NCBI RefSeq assembly: GCF_014268815.2
Contig: NZ_JABWRE020000001.1
Coordinates: forward strand, 1,617,001-1,681,000
Source: Pseudomonas urmiensis
GTDB taxonomy: Bacteria > Pseudomonadota > Gammaproteobacteria > Pseudomonadales > Pseudomonadaceae
Direction of reading: 5' to 3'
Length of the DNA: 64,000 bases
The first letter of the stretch is position 1, and every line of letters begins with the position of its first letter. This document shows positions 38,001-44,664 of this stretch, piece after piece. A program made the translations under genes and the position numbers. The notes under the pieces are model-generated. The model searched no databases. It was not told where the DNA came from and worked only from the letters and a program-made list of their open reading frames with translations.

Positions 38001-40683
38001 CGCAACGTATGAAATGCGCTCGCGAGGCACGCAATGCGGCTTGCAGGTGCTGCCCTAGCGGCACATCGGTAGTTTTGCCCAGCACTTCCAGCAGGGTGTC
38101 GAGCAGCGGCCGGGTCAGCAGCAACGCCAGCACCGCCAGGGTCCACAGGGCTGGCGCCGAAGAGGCCAGCCAACCCCACAGCAACACACTTACAAAGGCC
38201 GCAGGCTCCAAGCTGCGGCGCAGGTTGTCGGCGATTTTCCAGCGCGACAGTGCACTCAGCGCAGCGCGCCTGGGCCACGGCAGCAGCCACGGCAACAACT
38301 GCCAGTCGCCGCGGATCCAGCGATGGCGGCGTTTGACGTCAGTGCTGTAATGCGGCGGATACTCTTCGTACAGTTGCACATCGCTGAGCAGGCCCGAATG
38401 GGCATAGCAGCCTTCGATCAGGTCGTGGCTGAGCACCCGGTTGTCGGCAAAGCAGCCCTCCAGTGCTTGTTCGAAGGCGTCCACGGCATAGATTCCTTTG
38501 CCGATGAACGAGCCACTGAGAAACAGGTCCTGATAGACATCGGAAACCGCCTGGGTGTAAGGATCGACACCAGCGTCGCTGCCGAACAATCGGGCATAGG
38601 CCGAACGCGACGCGCTGGGCAGGCTGATACCGACCCGGGGCTGCAAGATGGCGTAGCCTGAGCGGATACGCCGGCTGTGGCGCTCGAAACGGGGATGGTT
38701 GAGGGGGTGTTGCAGGGTGGCGATGAACTGCCTGGCGGCATTGCGCGGCAGTTGGGTGTCGGTGTCCAGGGTAATCACATAGCGCACGTCGCACAGTTTG
38801 GCGATATCGCCGACGATCAGGACAAAGTGTTCGCGCCCCTGGCCGCGCAACAAGGCATTGAGCGCCATCAGCTTGCCACGCTTGCGCTCGTAACCCATCC
38901 ACAGTCGCTCGCTGGCATTCCACACCCGCGGGCGATGCAGGAGCAGGAAGCGCTTGCTGCCAGTACTGGGATACTTGCGGTTCAAGGCGTCGATGGCTGC
39001 ACTGGCTGACGCCAGCAGGCCGGCGTCTTCGGGCAAGTTCTGCTGCTGGCCATCGAGAAAGTCCGTCAGCAGCGCAAAGTGCAGGTGCTCGTCGCGATTG
39101 GCCAGAAATCGAACTTCCAGGCCCTCGAGCAACTCTTGCACATCGTCTTCATTGGCCAGCAGGCTAGGGATCACCACTAGCGTTCGAGCCTGCGCCGGTA
39201 TCCCGTCTTTGTAATCCAGTCGCGGCAGGAAGGACGGCTTGACGGTCAGCGTGACCAGCCAGTTGACTAGTCCGATGGCCAGGCGACTGGTCATCAGCAG
39301 GATGGGCATGGCCAGCAAGGCCAGCACCCAAGTGGGCCAGCCGTCCTGATCAATGGCCTGCAGGAATACCCAGGCCAACAGCCCTGAGAGCAGCGCCGAG
39401 GGCACCAGGTAAAACGCCAGCGGCGCCCGGTGCAGCAGCCGTTGCCAGCGCTCGGCAAGTGCTACCCGGGCAGCGAGGCGCTGCTCCAACACCGCACGCC
39501 CAGGACCGAGTAGATAGAAACCGACATGATCGGTTGGATCGTCGGCGCTGGCGTCTGGCACATGCGACAGGTCGATGGCCGTCTGCGCCACAGCTGCTTC
39601 GCTGGAGGAGCTATGGCGGGCGAGCTGCTCGATGACATGCCGGTAATGGTCCCGGCTGGCAAAGTCCATGGCGCTGTACACTGCGGCGCGATCCTGGCTG
39701 AGAATGCGTTCAACCAGGCTCAGTTGCTCGACGAACGCCCGCCAGTCAGTGGTCGACAGCAAGCGCAGGCTGCCGATACTGTTGCTGATCGAGACCTGAT
39801 CCATGGCTTGCTGTTGGGCATCGAGTTGCACCTGGCGCTCGATGCTCAATGCCGACTCGCTGAGCATCTGTTCAATCCAGGCCAGCGGCTGGGTCAGGGT
39901 GGCGCTCTGCCCGTGCAGACGCCTGGCTAACTCGGCGACAAACGCTGCGCTCAACACCGGCCCGGATCGAACCATGTCGGCTACCACCAGCACCACACTC
40001 TTGGTGTCGCGCTCAGCCATCTCGCTGAGGCGATCAGCCCAGCTGTTGGCCAGGTCACGGTCGGCCCAATTGGCCATGACCCTGGCTGCGACCCTGCGCA
40101 GATTCTCGATCAGTGCCAGGCGCAGCATGATCGGGATTGCCCACAGCTCACCCAGGGTCAAGGGCGTGATGGTCTGATAAGCCTCGACAAAGCCGCTCAG
40201 GCTTTCCTTGTCGAACCGGCCATCACCGTGGGAGATGGTTTGCAGGGCAATGTCATAGACCCGCGGTAGACCGCTGGATGCACCGTTATCCAGACGCGGT
40301 AGCTGGCGGCTGTAGCCGGGTGGCAGGTGGCTTTTGGCTATGCGGATGTGCGCTTCGACCAGGTAGAAATTGTCCAGCAGCCACTGCGCGGCCGGCATGT
40401 CCCGCCGTGACGCCGGCAATGTGCTGGCCAGCGCGGCGCAGCTGCTGGAGAGAGTTCGCTCGTTGTCACTCAGGCGCACAAGCAAGGCATCATCGGCCGG
40501 CAATTGGCTCACACGGTGTTGCTTGGCCAGGACGCAGCCGTAGTCGGCCATCTGCTCGGCGCTAAACAGCTCCGAGCGCAGCAGACTTTCAGAGCTGAAC
40601 ACGCGCGGCATCGCCCGCCAACGCTGCAAGGCGAGCGGTATGCGTTGGAGCAGACGGGTTGCGCGAAGCCAGGGATTAGCCAT
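32074..40683 (-). CDS. Full-length cyclic beta-1,2-glucan synthase (NdvB/ChvB/Cgs type)
   Basis: A 2869-residue giant membrane enzyme, almost the same length as Brucella Cgs and rhizobial NdvB (about 2830-2870). It has N-terminal membrane helices (about 425-480), a GT84 glycosyltransferase domain (DTDTQLP near residue 640 and RHRWIRGDW near 786), further helices (about 830-860 and 950-990), a glucoamylase-like middle domain (about 1030-1450), and a C-terminal GH94 phosphorylase domain with the catalytic GSGDWNDGMN near residue 2544. The family polymerises UDP-glucose into beta-1,2-glucan, trims and cyclises it. The ATG has AAGGACTCC upstream. The gene is uninterrupted. No exporter (NdvA/ChvA) is in the window. 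Confidence 0.93.
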   Translation of the reverse strand: MANPWLRATRLLQRIPLALQRWRAMPRVFSSESLLRSELFSAEQMADYGCVLAKQHRVSQLPADDALLVRLSDNERTLSSSCAALASTLPASRRDMPAAQWLLDNFYLVEAHIRIAKSHLPPGYSRQLPRLDNGASSGLPRVYDIALQTISHGDGRFDKESLSGFVEAYQTITPLTLGELWAIPIMLRLALIENLRRVAARVMANWADRDLANSWADRLSEMAERDTKSVVLVVADMVRSGPVLSAAFVAELARRLHGQSATLTQPLAWIEQMLSESALSIERQVQLDAQQQAMDQVSISNSIGSLRLLSTTDWRAFVEQLSLVERILSQDRAAVYSAMDFASRDHYRHVIEQLARHSSSSEAAVAQTAIDLSHVPDASADDPTDHVGFYLLGPGRAVLEQRLAARVALAERWQRLLHRAPLAFYLVPSALLSGLLAWVFLQAIDQDGWPTWVLALLAMPILLMTSRLAIGLVNWLVTLTVKPSFLPRLDYKDGIPAQARTLVVIPSLLANEDDVQELLEGLEVRFLANRDEHLHFALLTDFLDGQQQNLPEDAGLLASASAAIDALNRKYPSTGSKRFLLLHRPRVWNASERLWMGYERKRGKLMALNALLRGQGREHFVLIVGDIAKLCDVRYVITLDTDTQLPRNAARQFIATLQHPLNHPRFERHSRRIRSGYAILQPRVGISLPSASRSAYARLFGSDAGVDPYTQAVSDVYQDLFLSGSFIGKGIYAVDAFEQALEGCFADNRVLSHDLIEGCYAHSGLLSDVQLYEEYPPHYSTDVKRRHRWIRGDWQLLPWLLPWPRRAALSALSRWKIADNLRRSLEPAAFVSVLLWGWLASSAPALWTLAVLALLLTRPLLDTLLEVLGKTTDVPLGQHLQAALRASRAHFIRCALGLAWLPFEAYYSLDAIVRTLWRLLVSKRRLLQWNPSREDARGSVNSLRALYQDQWISPAIAVLLAVALLANLQALLVATPILSLWLLGPALAWWLSRSPTRSAFSPSADELRFLHRLARSTWAFFDQHVGSEDNWLVPDNIQQAPYASIAHRTSPTNLGMALLAHMAAHDFGYLSAGRLLERLSLMLDSMERLERYKGHFYNWYDTQTLRPLAPLYISTVDSGNLAGLLLTLRAGLLALADAPLLERRLSQGLVDTLDVLSSTLASAGRATDEVNVLREQALQLHLQSTPAQQAQLLQRVSQFAAARLETGDASDCSFWLATLQAQCLDVMSELQCVALPQSHDPPLSRPGSWRQLADLPVAHWPVAEQPGVASVQALARARMTQAGQLARRIDALANMDLRFLYDHQRDLFTIGYNATEHRPDAGFYDLLASEMRLTNFVAIAQGQVPQDSWLALGRLLTSNAGVPVLLSWSGSMFEYLMPMLVMPNYPGTLLDQSCQAAVTRQIDHGKQLGLPWGVSESAYNALDSHLNYQYRAFGVPGLGLKRGLGEERVVAPYASALALMVAPAAACRNLMHLSQTGLAGRFGLFEAVDFTPARLPPGQEAVVIRSFMAHHQGMSLLALTSLLLDQPMQRRFASDPQFLASMLLLQERVPKTAAQYLHTSQAPALDDTGSASESRLRVFSDPNRRYPAVQLLSNGRYHVMVNTAGSGYSRCNELAVTRWREDISHDSLGSFCYLRDVDTQSFWSTTFQPTLHKPHSQEAIFSDGRAEFRLREMDFDCHTEMAVSPEDDLELRRLHLTNHASVRRILELTSYAEVVLAPAISDALHPAFNKLFVQTELIRPLQAIVCSRRPRSQQEAVPWMCHVLAVHGADITAISYETDRARFIGRGRSLIAPAALQADVEQLSGSAGAVLDPIVAIRCRISLGPGQSATLDLATGLANSREACLQLITKYRDRHLADRVFDLAWPHSQVLLRQLNGSLADARLFEQMAASVIYAHATLRANSALVASNRRNQSGLWGQGISGDLPIVLVQIADPANIQLVKQMVHAHAYWRQKGLALDLVIWNEDQAGYRQQLQDLIMGVVASGSEAALLERSGGIFVRPAQQLSDEDRTLLLSVARLVLSDSHGSLAEQMHRRRAPTAPADLVATSAPRQQPDSRPSRANPAPLLLANSYGGFSSDGREYIIPILPDRPTPAPWVNILANPQLGSVISESGSAYTWRENAHEYRLTPWHNDPVSDPSGEALYVRDEDSGKVWSATPQPSPGPGSYRTRHGFGYSVFEYVEQDLRSELWVYVALDAAVKFSHLKLHNDADRPRRLTVTCFVEWVLGDLPSKSAMHVVSETDPVSGALFARNAFSIEFCRHVAYLDCDLPYLSITCDRSEFLGRNGHLRAPAGLRQARLSGRIGGALDPCAALQVSVELQAGESRELVFRLGAEADATAATQRVLQYRGLRTAMAELDKVQAYWRQTLGTLQVKTPEPALDVLVNGWLMYQVIACRFWARSGFYQSGGAIGFRDQLQDSMAMLQAAPAAARQHLLTCAAHQYVEGDVQHWWHPPLQRGVRTRCSDDLLWLPLATSRYVEVTGDRSVLDEAVGYIEGRPLNPGEESYYDLPARSALVESLYQHCQRALGQALQCGAHGLPLMGSGDWNDGMNRVGEQGLGESVWLGFFGHHVLQAFARIAQRQGDRHFAEHCAKQAAALSSNLEAHAWDGGWYRRAWFDDGQLLGSATNQECRIDSLPQSWAVLSGVASAERARTAMRAVDQLLVRRDLGLVQLLDPPFDQGSLDPGYIKGYVPGVRENGGQYTHAAIWASMAFAQLGDRAKAWELLRLINPVGQGSIAQIDTYKVEPYVMAADVYAVAPHAGRGGWSWYTGSAGWMYRLLVESLLGLQRTGDTLHIRPLLPADWPGYTVHYRFGATDYRIEVRNNVSGAELSLSLDDQPLAVNTLHLVDDAGLHQVIVQCQPSTQPLDL

Positions 40684-40742
40684 GGAGTCCTTGCTGACAC
40701 AGGTTCAATCGCTCGCGGCCATTGTGCTGCTGAGCTCCTGCG

Positions 40743-40768
40743 GGGTCTGTTCGGTAGCGAACAGACCC
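40743..40768. promoter_or_regulatory. Perfect 11-bp hairpin in the glucan synthase / kinase divergent region
   Basis: GGGTCTGTTCG (40743-40753), GTAG, CGAACAGACCC (40758-40768). The arms are perfect and the loop is four bases. It lies 60 bases before the glucan synthase start and 65 before the kinase start, so it is not an end-of-gene terminator. It could be an operator, an attenuator stem in the glucan synthase leader, or a terminator shielding the divergent unit. Confidence 0.6.
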
Positions 40769-40832
40769 GCATGCTTATAGCGCTCAACCTAGAGCTGTAC
40801 TCACTGGCCACCGTTGGCCCCCGGAGCTGCTC

Positions 40833-41597
40833 ATGGTCGTTTCACGCCAAGTGCCCTGCGTTATCGATGCCGGGTTGCTATCCAGCGAGCGCGCCGTGCA
40901 GGACAAGCACGCCGACGCTGCTCAGCGCGCCTTGCTGGCCGAACAGATGTTGGGCATCGTCGCTCATGATCTACGTAATCCACTGCTGGCGATCAAGATG
41001 GCCACCGAGATTCTGGCGCGTCAGCCGCAGGACGCGCGCACGTGCCAATTACTCGAGCACATCACTCACTCGGCCGAGCGCGCCGAGCGGCTTGTGGCCG
41101 ATTTGCTGGATTATCGGCAGGTTCGAGTTGGCCGAGGCATTGTGATCCAGCCCGTAGTAGCGGACTTGCAACTGGCTGTGGCGCACTGTGTGGATGAATT
41201 GAGGTTGGCGTATCCCCACGCCAATCTGCTGCACCTGTGCTTGGGCCAGGGGCAGGTGGCATTCGATCCTGATCGGTTCTGTCAGTTGATCGGCAATCTG
41301 GTTTCCAATGCCTTTGCTTATGGCAACTCGCAAGCACCGGTGACAGTCACTTCGCAGGTCGGTGTCGACAGGGCCAGTATCGTCGTGCACAACCAGGGCA
41401 CGCCCATTGTCCAAGAACACCTCAATGACCTGTTCGAACCCATGATCCGTGGGCACGGCTGCAACTTGGCACAGCGCAGTGTCGGGCTTGGCCTGTTCAT
41501 CGTTCGGCAGATAGCCAGGGCTCATCAGGGCGAGGTGACGGTGCAGTCTTCCTGGCGTGACGGGACTGCCTTCACTTTCAACTTTCCACGTTGCTGA
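40833..41597 (+). CDS. Orphan cytoplasmic histidine kinase
   Basis: A 254-residue kinase without membrane or recognisable sensor domain. The HisKA phospho-acceptor is H45 in GIVAHDLRNPLLAIKMATE, followed by HATPase with N box NLVSNAFAYG, and a G2-like SVGLGLFIVRQIARAHQGEV. The G1 box is degenerate: VVHNQGTPI in place of DxGxG, so ATP binding needs checking. No response regulator is adjacent. It is divergent from the glucan synthase gene, so it may take part in controlling glucan formation or work with a distant regulator. Confidence 0.82.
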   Translation: MVVSRQVPCVIDAGLLSSERAVQDKHADAAQRALLAEQMLGIVAHDLRNPLLAIKMATEILARQPQDARTCQLLEHITHSAERAERLVADLLDYRQVRVGRGIVIQPVVADLQLAVAHCVDELRLAYPHANLLHLCLGQGQVAFDPDRFCQLIGNLVSNAFAYGNSQAPVTVTSQVGVDRASIVVHNQGTPIVQEHLNDLFEPMIRGHGCNLAQRSVGLGLFIVRQIARAHQGEVTVQSSWRDGTAFTFNFPRC

Positions 41598-41848
41598 CGC
41601 CGCTCAATGGATGAATCGGACTTTCCTGATTGCCCTTGGCGCGGTGAGGCAACATCCTCCATCGCCTGTCAGCCGATACCGCGGGTCTTCAAGCCTGCGG
41701 CATCCCAGGCAGCACTCTACAGTTATCTAAACACCTGGTTGTTTCAATGGTAGCTGCGTGCGGGTGGCCCTCCGGCCAGCCGGGTAACTGACCTCATAGC
41801 CCGGTCTAGCAGGCTCGTACGTAGCCGCCGCCTATCCTCAGCGCTGCA

Positions 41849-42145
41849 TCATTTGCACTTGGCCATCACCACCTGGCAAGTGCGTGGCTCGCCGCCTGAG
41901 CGACCGGCATAGCGGATGCAGCTGTCCATGGATTTTTTCCGCGCCATGCTCAAGGTATCACCGAAGGCAAGGCCACCTTCACCGCTGGTGGGCACTGCCT
42001 TGGCGAAGCAACTAGAGCCGACGTTGGCAGTGGCATACCGGGTGGCTGTGTGCTTGCTCGAGCAGCCAGTACTGAGCGCCAGGCTGCCCAGTAGCACGGG
42101 CGCGAGCCACCATGACAAGCGAGACAATGTTGCAGAGCGGGTCAT
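41849..42145 (-). CDS. Small lipoprotein, unknown function
   Basis: A 98-residue protein with a lipoprotein signal: hydrophobic stretch WLAPVLLGSLALSTGC with lipobox cysteine C28. The mature part has three further cysteines (SSCFAKAVP, MDSCIRYAG, RTCQVVMAKCK) and ends CK, suggesting disulphides. ATG 42145 follows AGGAACCC. It sits 66 bases after the MORN-type lipoprotein gene on the same strand and may be in the same operon. Confidence 0.75.
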   Translation of the reverse strand: MTRSATLSRLSWWLAPVLLGSLALSTGCSSKHTATRYATANVGSSCFAKAVPTSGEGGLAFGDTLSMARKKSMDSCIRYAGRSGGEPRTCQVVMAKCK

Positions 42146-42211
42146 GGTGGGTTCCTGTCTGAGCGCCAAGAGGCGCAGCGGGTGATGGTTTCTTCAGTCT
42201 AGCCCCATTGC

Positions 42212-43693
42212 CTACAGGCAGTCCTGCTCGAACTCCTCGAGCATGTCGGCGCGAATCAAGGCATCCGGGTCTTCAGCGTGTACAGCATCTACCTTGCGTT
42301 GTACGCAGCTGTCCTGATCATTGCTGGTGGCAGCGACAGGCGCGGCAGCGGCTTGGGCGCTGGCGGGTACGTTGCTGGCCTGCATCGGCTGGCCAGGGGC
42401 GGGGATATCCACCAACTGCTCGTAGCGGGTGGCGAAACCTGCGTTGTAGCGACTCGGCTTACTGAAATCAGGATCGGCTTGTACCGGGCTCCCCCAAAAC
42501 TCGTTGCCGTCGAACAGACCCATCTTGCCAGGGTATTGATTGCGCTGATCGGGCGGCAGGCTCACCAGGATCTGATTGACTGAGCCTGCGTTCCAGAAGA
42601 TCACTGCCTGCAGTTCGCCGTTATCACTGAACAGGCGCTCCTGGCCATGTTTGAGTACGTCCTGTTGCGTTGGCTCGTAACTGTCGCGACCAATGCCCTG
42701 GAACTGGCTTTCCTGGCGCCCGCCCACCCACACCGTGGCAGTTGCGCTAAGCAGCTGGCCATTGCGCCATTGCAGTTGGCGAATCAGATTGCCTTGGTCA
42801 TCCCAGTATTGCTCCTCGCCATCATTGCTCAGATCGCTGGCGATGAAGCGGTTGACGTCTTCCTTGAGCGCCACCCGGCTGACGTGATGGACATGCTGGC
42901 CGCTGTAGTTGTACTCATCGACGGTGCGAGTACGCAGCTTGTCATGCTCGAATACGCTCAACTCCGTGACGTTGCCGCGTGCGTCGATGCGCTTCTGCAC
43001 GCCGTGCATTACACCATTGTCGTAGTTTTCTTCACGGGCCACGTAGAAGCGACTGCCGTCGATGCTGTATTCCTTCTGCGGCCCGTGCTGCTTGCCGTCA
43101 AGGTAGGTACGGTGCTGGGTGCCACGGTTGTCGAAACCGCTTTGCAGGCCGTTGTCCCATTCCAGCTGGGCGATCAGTTGGTCCCCCTGGTTGTCCCAGG
43201 CGCGCTCGCGGCCCTGTTTCTTGCCTGCGCTGTAGTGCACCTCGAGCACGCGCTCGCCGTTCTGCGGGTTGAACTGCTCTTGTACGCCGTCCTGCAGGCC
43301 GTTTTTCCAGTGGCCGACGGCAGTTTTCTTGCCGGTCTTGGCATCGAACTTCTCTTCTTTGCCGTCGCGCTTTCCTGCTTTGAACTCGCCGCTGGCGATC
43401 AAGGTGCCGGCGTTGTCCGAGCAGCGCATTTCGCCGTCAGGCAAACCCTTCTTGAAATCGGCTGCACAGGTGCCGACATTGAACAACCCCAGTACCGAGA
43501 TCGGGTAGTTGAGTACCCGTCCAGTAAACGGATCTTCGGCGTGGATCTTGTACAGCAGACCCTGTATTTCATGGGTCTGACGGGCATCGATCTCTTCGCT
43601 GAAGCATCCGGCGAGGTTGAGGCAGGCCAGGGTGATCGCACTCAGTGCGAGGCAGCGGCGGGCGTTGGAAGACACCAGAATCTCCTTATTCAC
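42212..43693 (-). CDS. MORN/YwqK-repeat lipoprotein
   Basis: A 493-residue lipoprotein with lipobox LNLAGC (C30). From about residue 60 to 370 it has irregular repeats of the YwqK/MORN type: GEFKAGKRDGKEEKFDAKTG, then GHWKNGLQDGVQEQFNPQNG, HYSAGKKQGRERAW and YLDGKQHGPQKEYS. Such repeats form beta hairpin ladders in surface or antitoxin-like proteins. The C-terminus (about 420-493) is unusual: alanine-rich linker, then CVQRKVDAVHAEDPDALIR, echoing the N-terminal IHAEDPFTGRVL. A role at the cell envelope is likely; no function is known. Confidence 0.8.
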   Translation of the reverse strand: MNKEILVSSNARRCLALSAITLACLNLAGCFSEEIDARQTHEIQGLLYKIHAEDPFTGRVLNYPISVLGLFNVGTCAADFKKGLPDGEMRCSDNAGTLIASGEFKAGKRDGKEEKFDAKTGKKTAVGHWKNGLQDGVQEQFNPQNGERVLEVHYSAGKKQGRERAWDNQGDQLIAQLEWDNGLQSGFDNRGTQHRTYLDGKQHGPQKEYSIDGSRFYVAREENYDNGVMHGVQKRIDARGNVTELSVFEHDKLRTRTVDEYNYSGQHVHHVSRVALKEDVNRFIASDLSNDGEEQYWDDQGNLIRQLQWRNGQLLSATATVWVGGRQESQFQGIGRDSYEPTQQDVLKHGQERLFSDNGELQAVIFWNAGSVNQILVSLPPDQRNQYPGKMGLFDGNEFWGSPVQADPDFSKPSRYNAGFATRYEQLVDIPAPGQPMQASNVPASAQAAAAPVAATSNDQDSCVQRKVDAVHAEDPDALIRADMLEEFEQDCL

Positions 43694-43998
43694 GGGCCGG
43701 CACCTGCCGGTCTAGAAAGCGTGAAGAACGCGCAGTGTAGGCAAATGAGCGCAGTGATTCCAATTTGATATTGCCAGCTGCCGAGGCCCCTATTGCAGCG
43801 CGGGGCTGCGGCCCACCTTGGGCGTGCAAAGGTTGGCAGGGCTGCTATGCCTATTGGTTGAAGCATTCGTGGTGAGCGTGCTCAGCCGGACTGAACCCCG
43901 TGCGCAGCGGGCATCCACGTGCGGCCCCCGCCACCCCGCAAATGGGGTGCTGGCCCGGTGCCGATCCTCCTCCTGCCTTGCCAAAGGAATTGCCCTAG
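43694..43998. other. 305-bp divergent region, MORN lipoprotein / ABC operon
   Basis: No gene is supported. An AT-richer patch (43763-43777, GATTCCAATTTGATA) may hold the lipoprotein promoter. The ABC gene has AAAGGAA at 43982-43988, ten bases before its ATG. Small GC-rich dyads occur (for example AGCGCGGGGCT region near 43796-43810), without an obvious consensus. Confidence 0.5.
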
Positions 43999-44664
43999 AT
44001 GCTGGTCGTCGCGCAGCTCCGCAAGTCGTTCAGCACTGCCCAAGGCGAGTTGGCGGTGCTCCAGGGTGTCGATTTGCGCCTGGCACATGGCAGCAGCCTG
44101 GCCCTGATGGGCGAGTCGGGCAGCGGCAAAAGCACCTTGCTGCATCTGGTCGCCGGCCTTGATCGCGCTGACAGCGGCCAGATCCTGATTGACGGTGAAC
44201 CGCTCGCGGGGCGCTCCGAGGCGGCCATGGCCCGTTGGCGGCGTGAGGGGATCGGGCTGGTGTTTCAACAGTACAACCTGATCAGCAGCCTGGATGTGGC
44301 CGCCAATCTTGCCTTCCAGGCGCGCCTGGCCGGGCGCCATGATGGCGCTTGGGCGGGGTATCTGGCCGAGCGCCTGGGGCTGCTTGAAGTGTTGCAACGC
44401 TATCCGGAACAGCTGTCGGGTGGCCAGCAGCAGCGGGTTGCGATCGGTCGGGCACTGGCGGCACGCCCGGCGCTGGTGTTAGCCGACGAACCCACCGGCA
44501 GCCTGGATGAGGCCAGCAGTGACCAAGTGCTGCGGTTGATGCTGCAACTGGTCAGCGAGGCGGGCAGCAGTTTGCTGATGGTGACCCATAGCCAGCGCCT
44601 GGCCGAACAGCTGCAACAGCGCTGTGTGCTTCACGCCGGCCGGGTCCAGGTCGGCCAAGGATAA
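43999..44664 (+). CDS. ABC transporter ATPase (LolD/MacB-like)
   Basis: A 221-residue ATPase: Walker A GESGSGKST, Q-loop VFQQYNLI, signature LSGGQQQRVAIGRAL, Walker B VLADEPTGSLD and H-loop VTHSQRL. The profile is that of LolD/MacB-like ATPases which work with FtsX-type permeases. Its stop TAA overlaps the permease start (TAATG). First gene of a three-gene operon with an FtsX permease and an AttH-like lipoprotein, an arrangement seen in many Gram-negatives. Confidence 0.93.
   Translation: MLVVAQLRKSFSTAQGELAVLQGVDLRLAHGSSLALMGESGSGKSTLLHLVAGLDRADSGQILIDGEPLAGRSEAAMARWRREGIGLVFQQYNLISSLDVAANLAFQARLAGRHDGAWAGYLAERLGLLEVLQRYPEQLSGGQQQRVAIGRALAARPALVLADEPTGSLDEASSDQVLRLMLQLVSEAGSSLLMVTHSQRLAEQLQQRCVLHAGRVQVGQG

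Noticed and set aside
41607-41753. 48-codon open frame after the orphan kinase
   Set aside because: There is no ribosome-binding site and the composition (Pro, Ser, Trp) is unremarkable. It may be chance in a 251-base gap.
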